NCBI GenBank assembly: GCA_963383645.1
Contig: OY726566.1
Span: 91,634,029 to 91,698,028 of the forward strand
DNA: 64,000 nucleotides
Direction: 5' to 3'
Source: Muscardinus avellanarius
Taxonomy: Eukaryota; Chordata; Mammalia; Rodentia; Gliridae
The translations under genes and the position numbers were made by a program. Below, in pieces: positions 32,751-42,830 of this stretch. Each line of letters begins with the position of its first letter. The stretch's first letter is position 1. Under the pieces are notes generated by a model. It had not been told where the DNA came from and made no database searches. It saw only the letters and a program-made list of their open reading frames with translations.

Positions 32751-32924
32751 AGACTCTCCACATGGTGGTTTCTGGAACTAGTTGCCCTATGCTTTCTTTT
32801 TATGTTAATTTCTGCTACCTTTGTCTATGCTTTTACATAGCCTCATAGATTGTAACAACAACAACAAAACTACCACCACCAACAACAAAAAAACAGTACA
32901 GTCATATTTAAAAATCATGAAAAG

Positions 32925-33140
32925 AGCCAGGCATGGTGGCACAGGTTTGTAATCCCAGTATTTGTGAGAGGCTGAGATAGGGAGATCACTGTTTGCAGTC
33001 AGCCTCAGCTACGTAGTGAGGCCCTTTGCAACTCAGTGAGACCCTGTTTTAAAATAAAAACTAAAATATAGGGCTGGGAGTATAGCTCAGGTAGAATGTC
33101 CCTGGGTTCTATCCCCAGTACTGCAAAAAAAAAAAAAAAA
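32925..33140 (+). mobile_element. B1-ID composite SINE (type A), sense
   Basis: 'agccaggcatggtggcacag', 'agtcagcctcagctacgtag', 'tgaggccctttgcaactcag', 'gggctgggagtatagctcag', 'ctgggttctatccccagtac', 18-A tail. A clear full-length example. Confidence 0.95.
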
Positions 33141-33160
33141 AAGTAAAAAAACCCATGTAC

Positions 33161-33345
33161 TGCCAGGCATGGTGGTGCATGCTTGTAATCCCTGCGCTTG
33201 GGAGGCAGAGACAGGAGGATCCCGTAGGTTCGAAGCCAGCCTTGCTGGCTTAAGAGGCCCTGTTTACAAATAAAATATAAAATAGGTCTGGGAGTATAGC
33301 CCCAGAGGTAGAAGGGTTCTATCCCCAGGACCACCAAAAAAAATC
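33161..33345 (+). mobile_element. B1-ID composite SINE (type B), sense, in tandem with the previous
   Basis: 'gccaggcatggtggtgcatg', 'cctgcgcttgggaggcagag', 'gttcgaagccagccttgctg', 'aataggtctgggagtatagc', 'ggtagaagggttctatcccc'. Differs from the type A copy 20 bp upstream in the centre and ID half. Confidence 0.93.
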
Positions 33346-33445
33346 ATGCACTTAAAAAAAAAAATCAGCCATAATCCCATCACCCAGAGGTTACTGCTAT
33401 TAGCACTCTCATATGTTTCCTTCTGTGCTATTTTTAAAACTCTGC
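33346..33445 (-). mobile_element. Ancient L1ME-like fragment, antisense
   Basis: 'cagccataatcccatcaccc' then 'agaggttactgctattagca' and 'catatgtttccttctgtgct' match the antisense L1ME sequence also seen at about 17.3 kb. Confidence 0.6.
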
Positions 33446-34752
33446 TAAGGGCTGCATTCTGGTGTGGTGATCCCTTGTTTAAGTTCAGCCATCATCCTCC
33501 TGTAGCTTAGAAATAATTTAAATGTGAGTGTGAAGGGTTGTGAGTGCATTCTCTGGGGAGGGGGGGTTGTGTTGATAGTTTTCTATTGTTTTCTCTTCTG
33601 CAAGTTGGGAAAAGTAAAAGCATTCTAGGGAGAGCTTCCTATTTTTAAAAGAATATAAACAGAGAAATCAGTGCCCAGAGACCGCGACCCATCAAGTCCC
33701 CCAGCCTCCCTTCCCATGCACTCCCATTGGCAGCCTTCCCTTATTTCTTATCACTGGGAAGTTCTCTGGCTGAAGTTACCAACCCTGTTGCTTAGCAGTT
33801 CATCTGCTCCTCCTTTTCCCCCTCCTGTCCCCAGGAACTCGGGGCCATGTGTTCTCTTAGCCCATATGCTGACAACCCAACCTCCCGCCAACCCAGCCAC
33901 CAGCCAGGGCCACCTGCTCGGTGTCTGCCCCTTCCTGACTTCCAGTGGCGAGGAGAGGCAAGGTCTGGGAGTGCAGAAAGGTCAGGAGGATTCCTCAGAC
34001 AAAGGGACTCTAAGGCTTTCTACAGAGCTTCTTCCCAGTCCCTTCTGCAGTCCCCACCCCTGCTTTTAATTGATCTCTGCTTGGAGGATGCTTTAGGGAA
34101 CAAAAACGGGTGGAAATGCAGCTAGAAAAGCAGGACATTGCCACAGGGAGAATTGGAAAAACCAATTTCCACCTAGCTCATTAGCCCTCGCTGAACAGTC
34201 AGGTGGCGCCGAGGGCTGGGCCAGGGGCGAGGACTCAGGGCAGGACTCAGCACCACCTGGCTCCTCCCCAGTCTCATGGGTCTTGGGTTCCACAAGCCCA
34301 CCCTCTGCTACAGAACCCTGTGCGAATCCTTACATTGACTGACCAGTATGCAGTGCTTTATTATTTTAACAGCTTACCATATACATGAGAAATGCCATCT
34401 TTCTTTATCTAGCATCAGGCAACCTGAGCTGCTTTCTAAATTGGGTGACTATAGGGTGGTAGGAAGCCATGTTTCTGAAATCCAGGCATAAAAACACCTC
34501 CTCTGGCCCAGGCAAGGCTTCCTTTGCTGAAATTAAAGAAGCTGGTCTCTGAGGAACTTGACCTAGTTTTTCAAAGAAGCACAGGAGGCCTTCGTGGCAG
34601 GGGGCAGATACCCCAATCCCTACTTCCTGAAGTTTAAAGCCAGGGAGACCTGTTGTGGATAAAATGAAGAGTTTCCCAACAAGCCCTGGTATCAAGGAAG
34701 GGTAATGGTAATGAGGTCCAGAAATAAACTCAAAGAAAAAAAAATACAAAGG
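33446..34752. other. 1.3 kb of unique sequence, no gene seen
   Basis: GC-moderate. A 132-codon plus frame (33671-34069) is Pro/Ser-rich, overlaps a second frame in another phase and has no motif. A 121-codon minus frame at 34405-34770 ends in a SINE. None is taken as a gene. Confidence 0.4.
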
Positions 34753-34985
34753 AGCTGGGTATGGTGGCACACACTTGTAATCCCAGCATTTGGGAGGCTG
34801 AGACCGGAGAATTGTGGTTTATGGACAGCCTCAGCTACTTAGTGAGGCCCTCTGCTAGTTAGTGAGAACCTGTTTCAAAAATAAATAATAAAAAATAGGG
34901 CGTGGGTGTAACTTGGAGGTCAAATGCCCCTGGGTTACAGACCTGCAAAAAAAAACAACAACAAAAAACAAACAAACAAAAAACC
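34753..34985 (+). mobile_element. B1-ID composite SINE, sense
   Basis: 'agctgggtatggtggcacac', 'ttgtaatcccagcatttggg', 'gacagcctcagctacttagt', 'gcgtgggtgtaacttggagg', 'aaatgcccctgggttacaga', and a CAA-rich tail ('caacaacaaaaaacaaac'). Confidence 0.92.
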
Positions 34986-35529
34986 AAAAAAACAGGGACT
35001 AATGAGAAAGAGCTGTGATTGGTGGGTGCAGGATACGTGTGTCAGTGTGAGACTGACCTCAGAAACCCTCTAGCCCTGCAGCCCGGCTCGACATTTGTGC
35101 CCCGGTAGCACCTGGGGCTGTAACTAGGGTAGGGGTGGAATCTGAAGAGAGACCCCGGGCACGAAGGCCCTTGGGTCATCTTCCATGGGTGGCTACCATG
35201 AAAACAGCCTGGGAGACCCAATGCTCAAGAGTCTCTGGGGAGCATGCGGCTTTGGGCAGTTGTAGCCTGCTCAGAACGCCACAGCTTTTATGCCTAGGTA
35301 TGGATGTCAAATGGATGCTTCTTTGGGATAACACAAGACCACAAAACTTCTGGGAAGGGAGGGACGCAAGAAAGTGACATGGATGTTCTATTTATTAGTT
35401 ATTTAAGGCTTTGACAGGATTTAACTTACTTTAATGTCAAAAAAGGATGATGCCTTGAGTTTCGTAAGATGCTCAGGACACTAGATACAGGACTTGGACC
35501 CTGAATATTGTAGAGAAACTCATACTTTG
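34986..35529. other. Unique sequence, no gene seen
   Basis: GC-rich start, then AT-rich. No exon recognised. Confidence 0.35.
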
Positions 35530-35770
35530 GTGTATTTTCTCTCAGTCTGTTTTATATACTAGGACCATGCATACCATTTTCCAACCTATCTTTACACTTA
35601 GAAAAAATGACACTGACAACATTTTCTCATTTCATTTACAAATTTTCCACATCTTTTTAAAATGGCTATACCACATTCCATTGCAACCATGCTTTAGTTA
35701 GCAAAGTGCTTATCGGTAGACTCCAAGATTGTCATTAAACTCTTGTTTTGTAAGGAATAGCAAGCAGAAG
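35530..35770 (-). mobile_element. Ancient L1ME-like fragment, antisense
   Basis: 'accattttccaacctatctt', 'aaaatggctataccacattc', 'gcaaagtgcttatcggtaga' fit the antisense 'atggctgcatagtattccattg...ttagccagtcc' part of old L1ME. Confidence 0.5.
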
Positions 35771-35865
35771 TAATATTAAAAAATAACAATAATAAAAGAT
35801 AAAATTTTGATACTAATAGTAACTTTTATAACAACAAAAATATAGATTAAAATAAGATGAAATTG

Positions 35866-36030
35866 TTGGATGTGGTGGCACATGCCTGTAATCTCAGTAC
35901 TTGAGAGGCTGAGACTGGAGGATTACAAGTTCAAGGCCAGTATCAGTAACTTAATGAGACCCTATTTCCAAAAATAATAAATAGATAAAATAGGGATGAG
36001 GGTGTGGCTCGGAGACAGAATGCCCCTAGC
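35866..36030 (+). mobile_element. B1-ID composite SINE, sense, with altered 3' end
   Basis: 'ttggatgtggtggcacatgc', 'ctgtaatctcagtacttgag', 'gttcaaggccagtatcagta', 'gggatgagggtgtggctcgg', 'agacagaatgcccctag'. The usual 'gggttcaatccccagtacc' is missing and is replaced by a small inverted repeat (36031-36053). Confidence 0.88.
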
Positions 36031-36053
36031 AGAATGAGGCATTACCTCATTCT
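36031..36053. repeat. Inverted repeat, 9-bp arms, at a SINE end
   Basis: 'agaatgagg' (36031-36039) and 'cctcattct' (36045-36053) with loop 'catta'. Sits exactly where the SINE loses its expected sequence. Confidence 0.85.
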
Positions 36054-36976
36054 CCAATTCTAATAATGATGATTATTATATAATAATATAACATAACATT
36101 ATTATTGTTATAAAAAGATGAAGCTGAAATGTTGAATAGCAATATGTAATGTGGAAGATAGAAACAGACGTAGGGTATGGGGAGCCATTCAGAAGTGGCT
36201 AGAAATTTTGATTAATTTCAAATGTCATTAAGTCAAATGTATTTACTTTAGAAGTCTCTAGAAGAAATACATTGCAAAAGAAGTAGTGGTCAAAATGAAA
36301 TAAAAAGAGGAGCCTCACTCCCAAAGTAGGCATGGTTGTGAGAAAGCAGGGGGAAAGGAACCGTGATGATTATTATCAGGTCTGCAATGGGCCTAGGATT
36401 CCATTTCCTACTCCTCACAAGCTAATACATTGGCTCGTTACTGGTTCCTACATGTCTGTCAGGATGCATGAGACTCCCGGGTCAGAGACTAAGAACTTTC
36501 ATGCTCACAAGTGAAACCTATAAGCCTCGCAGGTGCTCCAGTGTTACTTGCCCCTAGGTCCTGTGGACAACACCAAGAGTCCTATGGAGAAGTCGCCTTT
36601 ATGATAGGTTTGTGTTGCAGCTGAGGCATGTGGAGGTGGGGGAACCCATCTCTTTTATAGCAGGCAGTGAACCTACTTGAGGTCCCAAAGGGAGACATTC
36701 CCTCATTCTGCAAGATGTTTGTGCACCCAGGCAGTGAGCAGTCCTAGGCTTGCCTCCTTCTGACGCTCAGCCAGAGATGCAGAAGTGTGAGAGCACACCG
36801 CGGTGTTTCCATCAGACAATTACAACCCCCAAATCAAGATGATAGAAATGAGTTAAAACATGTCAGCAATTACAGTAAGTAGAAATCCATTAACCTTTTT
36901 AAAGATAGAAACTCTAAGTTTGGGCCTCAAAAATATGCAGTTTATAAGAAACACCAAAAACATAGCTGGCTCTTTT
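36054..36976. other. Unique AT-rich sequence, no gene seen
   Basis: Starts with TAA/ATT-rich DNA to about 36115. No repeat family or exon recognised. Confidence 0.35.
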
Positions 36977-37071
36977 GACCTTAGTGTTTTGACTGTGTTC
37001 TGTTTTGGCAGCTGTCTGGCTGTCTGTATGATCTGAGCATGTGCGTGCATGTGTGTGTGCATGTGCGTGTG

Positions 37072-37127
<56 letters not shown>

Positions 37128-37228
37128 TAGGGTAGAGGGCTATGATGAGACGGGAACAGTTAGTTTCTCTTCATTCTCTTCCTTCCCCATCCTTTGTCAA
37201 ACCCATTCACACTTTTGCAAAGCAGATG
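36977..37228. repeat. Diverged duplicate, copy A (with GA expansion)
   Basis: Matches 38007-38206 at both ends: 'ccttagtgt', 'ttggcagctgtctggctg' at the left and 'catcctttgtcaaacc', 'ttcacac', 'ttgcaa', 'cagatg' at the right. About 83% identity by eye. The length difference (52 bp) is explained by the 50-bp GA array. Confidence 0.75.
37075..37124. repeat. (GA)25 microsatellite
   Basis: Uninterrupted GA run following a 'gtgcatgtgcgtgtgtgc' mixed tract. Present only in copy A of the duplicated pair. Confidence 0.97.
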
Positions 37229-37904
37229 TAGAACATTTGAAAGTAGAAGTAATGAAGAAAGGCATACTGTGCAAATACCAAAACAAACCGATGCATCAAA
37301 ATAGGCACCAGAAAAATATACTTCAGGCAGAGAACCCCCCAAAACACCAATCCCCAAATTAATTTAGACGGAAACACCTCATTACTTGATGACAAACAGA
37401 ACAAGATAGCCGGGAGGGAACATGAAAAGTCAAATACCAACTTAAGGCAGCATGAGATGAGAGTCAAGGGAGAAGTTGAAGCTGCTAGTGCTGTGAATCC
37501 AGAAGAGGGGGAGATGGGTCTGACTGGAGCCATTTGGAACTGAGTTCTGGGTAAGGAGCCACAAGGACGGCCCATGAGGCATGCAACGAGTACATCAGGG
37601 TGTGCTTGAGACAACAAAATATGAATTTGAAGGCTTGATAAACAAAAGGAGGAGATAATGCAACGTGGGCCCCAGTGTGTTGGTACTGGGTGACTAAGGT
37701 CAGAAAGCTCTTCCTTATATACAGACCTGTGTATTTTCCTCCGCTCCCTGAATTAATGCTAAATTTGAGCTTTATTGAACTTCCTGTGAATAAATGGTCC
37801 TGGTATGTTCCTGAGTGTTGAGTTATTAGGTGGCCTGAATATTGATAGCACTTTTCTGGAAAAGAATGATGACTAATAGTGGGGCAAGAGGACACTCAGG
37901 TTCA
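37229..37904. other. Unique sequence between duplicated pair
   Basis: Two overlapping 136-codon minus-strand frames cover parts of it, in different phases and without motifs. Not taken as genes. Nothing else recognised. Confidence 0.35.
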
Positions 37905-37985
37905 GAAAATGAAGGTACCCACCTAAGTTTGGGACAGAGCTGGGACTAGAAAAATGCAGATCTCCTGACTCTGGAGAGACACTGA
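37905..37985 (-). mobile_element. MIR fragment, antisense
   Basis: 'gggacagagctgggactaga' and 'gatctcctgactctggagag' resemble the 'gcagagccgggattcgaac...ctgactccagag' part of antisense MIR. Confidence 0.4.
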
Positions 37986-38006
37986 AAACCGTAATGGAGA
38001 TGCTTT

Positions 38007-38206
38007 GGCCTTAGTGTGTTGGCTGTGGTCTACATTGGCAGATGTCTAGCTGTCTGTATCTGAATGTGTATCCATGCATGTGTGTGCATGCACAGGCGTT
38101 GGTGGTGATGGTGATGCGGCAGTAGTGTGGTACTGCTAATTTCTCTCCCTTTTTCCTCCTTCCTCATCCTTTGTCAAACCTGTTCACACCTTTGCAAGAC
38201 AGATGG
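38007..38206. repeat. Diverged duplicate, copy B
   Basis: Second copy of the 36977-37228 segment, about 1.03 kb downstream in the same orientation. It has a 'gtgtgcatgcacagg' tract in place of the GA array. Confidence 0.75.
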
Positions 38207-38715
38207 GGAAAAAGACATTTAGGGTGGAGGATGGACTTTAAAACCTGGCTTCCTGGACTGGGGCCTGGAGGGGGGAATGTATCTGATGCCCACGTGATAG
38301 GGACTGCTGGAGAGGCTCCAGAGCATCTGTCTGGGGAGGCTGTGGACAAATGTCCCAGGAATACCCCCGGGGGGATGAGGCAAGGCATCACACTATCTCT
38401 CTCACTCAAACCATGTGCTAACGAGCTGTTGGCAGAGGTCTAGAGAGAGACATTTTAAAAAACAACAGCAACAAGAATTGAAAGCCATGGCCTCAGGGCT
38501 GCAGACCCCTCCCTGTATCTCATTGGTGCTCAGGGGGTGGAAGGGAGGAGAGAGGGCTGGGGCCACTGACCACAGAGGTGGGTAGGTTGTGGGCAGGGGC
38601 AATCAGGAGCCCCCACTCTGCTCTGGGCCTACTAAAGGTCTTTCAGGTGTTGTGCTTATTTACTTGTTCCTTGGCAGTGAATTTTTAAAAAATAAATGTA
38701 GCAGATTACTAAATT
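38207..38715. other. Unique sequence, no gene seen
   Basis: GC-moderate. Opposed frames of 81 and 90 codons overlap. No motif or repeat recognised. Confidence 0.35.
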
Positions 38716-38902
38716 CTTTTTTTAAAATTTATTTATTTATTTTTTATTTATTTATTTTAATTGGTGCACTGTATTCATACATCATAGTGGGATACAAACT
38801 TTTGTAGACATACATGCACACATCGCCCAGTCAGCCCCCACCCGACCCCCACCCCATTCCCTCCCCATCCCTCCTTCCCATGCTTGGCTTAGTGGTTGAC
38901 AT
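38716..38902 (-). mobile_element. 5'-truncated L1 3' tail, antisense
   Basis: A/T tail 'ttatttatttatttttt', 'ttggtgcactgtattcatac', 'gcacacatcgcccagtcagc', pyrimidine-rich tract, 'catgcttggcttagtggttg'. Same 3' end family as 17.4, 21.0 and 55.9 kb. Confidence 0.85.
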
Positions 38903-39175
38903 CTAGTATTATAGCAATTTATCCAAACTTAAAAATGATAATCTCACATAACAGTTTCATTTGTCTGATACCAAGCTTTTGATGACTTAAAGATAACATT
39001 TCAATATTTCTTTTTACTTTCTTTCTTACCAGAGAATATTTTTTTTCTATTTTTTTAGGTGAAACTATCATATATTTATATATTTATTTTTCAGGAAAAA
39101 AAATCTATCCTAATATGGAAGATGGACTCTATTCCCCAGTCAGTACTCTAAGATCTCTCCCAAACCTTTGGCACT
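38903..39175. other. Unique AT-rich sequence
   Basis: Nothing recognised. Confidence 0.3.
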
Positions 39176-39403
39176 TCTTTTTTTTTTTTTTTTTGGTCAT
39201 TCTTTTTTTAATATATACTGGAGGTTGAACACAAGAGCTATCTACCTTTCAGCTATACTCCCACACACCCAACCCTTTTTATTTCTACTTATTTTTAAAA
39301 TTTGAAACAGGGTTTAAGTTGCTGGTGCCGGCCTTGAACTTGTAATCTTCCTATCTCGGCCTCCCAAGTACTGAGATTATAGGTGTGTGCCAAATGCCTG
39401 GCC
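39176..39403 (-). mobile_element. B1-ID composite SINE, antisense
   Basis: 18-T run, 'tactggaggttgaacacaag', 'ctttcagctatactcccaca', 'gaaacagggtttaagttgct', 'ctcggcctcccaagtactga', ending 'aaatgcctggcct'. Confidence 0.9.
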
Positions 39404-41084
39404 TAAATTTGAGTTTGGTATGTAATTTCCACGAAGGAAGATGAGGCACCCCAATCCTGCCTGAGGTTGACTGTTGACCTCACAGCATGGACTTCCCACA
39501 GGTGGCTGCCGATGACTCCAAGTCGGGGTTCTCACCTCAGATATTGTGCTAACTACCACAGTGAAGACCCTATTCCACCTCCAGAGGGCAAACTGCACCA
39601 TTTTAGTTGGAAAGGAGACAAGAAAATCCTCAGAAGTTTACCCCACTTTTCCTTCATATTTCTCATTCCTTCATGCTTGTATTCCCATGTTGGACTGAAA
39701 GTTCGGAGTGAGATGTGCCTTGGCTGTGGTCATGTAGAAGAAGTGGCCATGTCCATCCCCCAGCACTGGAGACCCGCACTCCCGAGTCCTCCCAGACTCG
39801 CTCCCCCATTTGCTCTGTACTGGCAGGAGCCAGTACACATGATTGTCCTCTCTTTGAGCCATATACATATTGCTTCTCCATAAAATGGTTCTGTGACCTG
39901 AAGGAGGGACTTTCATAAAGACAGGGATAATGGCCCCTAGGAAAGAATTGGAGGTGGCCTCTCCAATGACTCTTTTTCTCCAACAAAGACAAGTAATGAT
40001 GACCGTATCTGGGACTGGATTCTGAGGCTCTGTCCATTAGGGTGCAGGGTGAGCTGGGGACCAGCAGTCTTGGCATGGCAACTAGTTGAATCTTGCAAAG
40101 ACCTCTTAGTATTAGGTTCTTGGAAATGGTGATGAATCTCCATATAATTATTGTTCAACTACAAGGTGCTTTGTTGTCATTGCTGACCTCAGATGGGGAA
40201 ACCACAGATCCCAAAGTTCATTAGTAAAAAGGGCAGATGGGGCAGTAAGCAGGTTCATAGAGAGGTAGCAGCTGGGTGCTCAAGACCCTCTCTAGAAGCC
40301 CAGACCAACTGCACAGAGACACGATGACCCTCCCACCTCTGTGTGATACATCCTGCAGCATTGGGAGGCCATGGGGCTTCTTGAGCCTGAATTCTCAGGA
40401 CATGGTCCCTAGCACCAAGGCTGTAGGGTTCCAAATTTATGAAGCTGGGAGACAAAGAAAAGCTGACTGCCCCCCAGATCAGAGCCTGGCCCAGCCAGGA
40501 GGAAGATGGAGCTGGCTCCTGGACCTTATTCAGTTTATCTGAGCCCGCTTCTGTTCAGCTGCACAAGACAGAAGCCAGCTCACCTGGAGAGAGGCTAAGG
40601 CAATTCTATGAAGATCAAATGCAAACAGAGTGTCAGGTAAGCCATTTCTGCATTTTGAGTAAACTGAGCATGCTCTGAAGTAAGTGGCCAGGTCACCTTT
40701 ACTTTAAGAAACATAAAGCTCCATTTGGGGTCGGCAGAAGCATGAAGTTGGAGCAATTTTCCAGAGCATCCTAGAGAAGAGACGCACATACCTTCTGTAC
40801 ATCCTCTGCACTGGCTCCTTTGTCACCAGGCACTTTGGCTTTTTCTTTCTGTTCTTTTACATGAAACCAGAAAAAGAAATCTGAGCAAATACTTCATTCC
40901 ATGGATTCTGTGTCTCAGTGGGGAAATGGCCCCTTTGGGAAGTCTTTGGGGCCAGCGTGGTTGTGGTTGCTGTTTCCTTCCCCTGCCTGAGCCTTCAAGG
41001 TAAATCCAAGTAACCTAGGACTAATCCATAGACTACTCTTTTGCTTCTGCTAAGCTACCAGCTCCGTAAAGTCAGTGTGAGAAT
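39404..41084. other. 1.7 kb of unique sequence, no gene seen
   Basis: Opposed frames of 137-138 codons (39467-39883 plus, 39663-40076 minus) share the same bases, which argues against either being real. No domain motif, no repeat. Confidence 0.4.
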
Positions 41085-41245
41085 TCATGTTCTGGAGTCT
41101 GAACATAAGTCCTGGCTCTAGTGCCCACTAGATGTAACTGAGCAGTCACTAACTCTTCCAAGTTTCTGTTTCCATCATCATAAAATGGGGAAGTAATGGA
41201 AGCTACCTCTCAGGGTTACTGTGGGGATCGACTGGAAGAGCATGA
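41085..41245 (+). mobile_element. MIR SINE, sense
   Basis: 'ctggagtctgaacataagtc', 'cctggctctagtgcccacta', 'tttctgtttccatcatcata', 'aaatggggaagtaatgg', 'ctacctctcagggttactgt' match the sense MIR order very well. Confidence 0.8.
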
Positions 41246-41599
41246 GGTATGGGTTGCTATTTCTGCAACACGTTGTAGCATGTGCCCTGAGCTGAGCAGG
41301 ATATCGTTGCTCAGACTTGAATTTGCTCCAGTATGGAGCAGACAGGAAGACAGAGGGAGGGAAGAAGGATAATCCATCCCCGGTGCCATTGAAGGCACAC
41401 CCGGCCCTATGTCCCTTCCTTCTGCCCCCCACTAAGCAAATGGCTAATATGCTTTAGCAGCAGCCAGGGGACAGATGCCTTTGTATAGAAGAGCCAGAGC
41501 TGGTAGCCAGGGACCAGGCCCCCCTGGGAGGCACAATTGAATTTTTCCCTTCCATCTGACAGTTCAGGACTCGATGTTTCTTTCCAAATGAAGGCAGTT
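41246..41599. other. Unique sequence
   Basis: No feature recognised. Confidence 0.35.
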
Positions 41600-41790
41600 C
41601 TGGAAGGTCGTTGGGAACAGTGAATTGTGATTATGCTGGCACATTTTTAATTCTGTCTCATTACAGCTGCTGTTAAGGCTGCATTATAATAATTGCTTTA
41701 GTTCTGCTTTGGTATTTTCAGGCTCCTTTAATGTAGCTGTAATCTATGTGTATATTAAAGTAAGCAGAGCCAAAGAGCAGGGGCAGCCTT
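41600..41790. promoter_or_regulatory. Candidate conserved non-coding element
   Basis: Repeat-free AT-rich block between GC-richer flanks. Motif types visible: 'tttttaattctg' and 'ataataattgc' (homeodomain-like), 'cattacagctgctg' (E-box cagctg beside ATTA), and 'ctttaatgtagctgtaatc'. No frame. The regulatory reading is inference; no conservation data are available here. Confidence 0.3.
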
Positions 41791-41816
41791 ATTAGACCAG
41801 AGAAATGAATGCTGTT

Positions 41817-41828
41817 GGGGGGGGGGCG
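41817..41828. repeat. G homopolymer
   Basis: Run of about 11 G after 'gctgtt', length-unstable in sequencing. Flanking frames over it are unreliable. Confidence 0.9.
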
Positions 41829-41904
41829 GCCTGGGGAGCCAACAGGCAAACAGGGAGAGGAACCATGGCCAGGGGGCCTCGGAATAGCCGGGGGAGTAAA
41901 GGTT

Positions 41905-41995
41905 CTGGCCCCAGGCCCAGTGCAGACTCATGCTGTGGCTTTGAGCAAGTTAAAGCCCCTGTCTCAGTTCTCCCGTCCATTAGTTAAGTTGCAAA
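41905..41995 (+). mobile_element. MIR fragment, sense
   Basis: 'gctgtggctttgagcaagtt' followed by 'cccctgtctcagttctcccg' and 'tccattagttaagttgcaa' resembles 'ctgtgtgaccttgggcaagtta...tctcagtttcctcatc'. Confidence 0.5.
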
Positions 41996-42030
41996 GTATG
42001 TCTCATTTTGGAGGTACTTAACCATTTTTA

Positions 42031-42186
42031 GGAAGACAGGAAGATTCTGGGTTCAAGGCCATTCAAGGCCAGCCTCTGCAACTTGTTGAGATCCTGTTTT
42101 TTTTGTTTTAAATAACAAATGAAAAGGGCTGGGGATGTAGTTCAGAGGTAGAATACACTTGGGTTCAATTCTTAATACACAGCCCT

Positions 42187-42188
<2 letters not shown>
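42031..42188 (+). mobile_element. B1-ID composite SINE, 5'-truncated, sense
   Basis: Begins in the middle of the B1 half ('aggaagattctgggttcaag', 'ccagcctctgcaacttgttg') and has an ID half ('gggctggggatgtagttcag', 'gtagaatacacttgggttca'). Its tail runs into a CA array. A 10-base 'ttcaaggcca' is tandemly repeated. Confidence 0.88.

Positions 42189-42236
<48 letters not shown>
42189..42236. repeat. (AC)24 microsatellite at a SINE 3' end
   Basis: Uninterrupted, directly after the ID half at 42188. Confidence 0.97.
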
Positions 42237-42239
<3 letters not shown>

Positions 42240-42689
42240 CTTAGGAAACAAACCAATGCTGGTGGGGAGCTCAGTAGGGTGTATGCTTGGGGGCCCTGGT
42301 GTATCCAGAGCAGACATGGGAGAAGGCTGCCCCAGTGGAACAGCCATAGAGCCTCTAGAGGAACCCCCTTCCCAGGGACAGTTTTGTTCTGGTCTTTATT
42401 CATCATTCTCTGTTCTAATTTCTTCTTTAACATTTGATTTACTTGAGCTATTCACTTCTGTACTGCCCTTGACATACACACCCCTTTATCTGCAGAATGG
42501 AGGCCTTCTTTCAATCCTTGACCCCTGTAGCCTCTTCTTTTAACTCTTACCCAAGAAGGCAGTGGGTGTCAGTTTAGGGGGCAAGGTGCCATCTGTCCCC
42601 TGGGACTAGGCCCCTCACCTAGTGCTACCTATGCACCACGTTCTCTTCTCAGCTGTTCTTTGGCACATAAGTTTCTGTAGTCTAGAGCC
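42237..42689. other. Unique sequence, no gene seen
   Basis: No repeat or exon recognised. A 95-codon plus frame has no motif. Confidence 0.35.
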
Positions 42690-42830
42690 ATCCCCTGTTT
42701 AGATGAGAAGATGGATCTCTAGAGAGGCCCTGCACAACTAGTGAGACTGATTTGCCCACAGAACTAGCAAGTGGCAGGGCCAGAATTGGAACCTGGGTTC
42801 TCAGAGCTCCCTCCCAGCATCCTCGAGTAT
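42690..42830 (-). mobile_element. MIR SINE, antisense
   Basis: 'cctgtttagatgagaagatg', 'agaactagcaagtggcaggg', 'ccagaattggaacctgggtt' match the antisense MIR core ('ccccattttacagatgagga', 'agctagtaagtggcagagc', 'gattcgaacccag'). Confidence 0.75.

Noticed and set aside
33671..34069. 132-codon Pro/Ser-rich plus-strand frame
   Set aside because: Composition follows a pyrimidine-rich stretch; a second frame in another phase covers the same bases.
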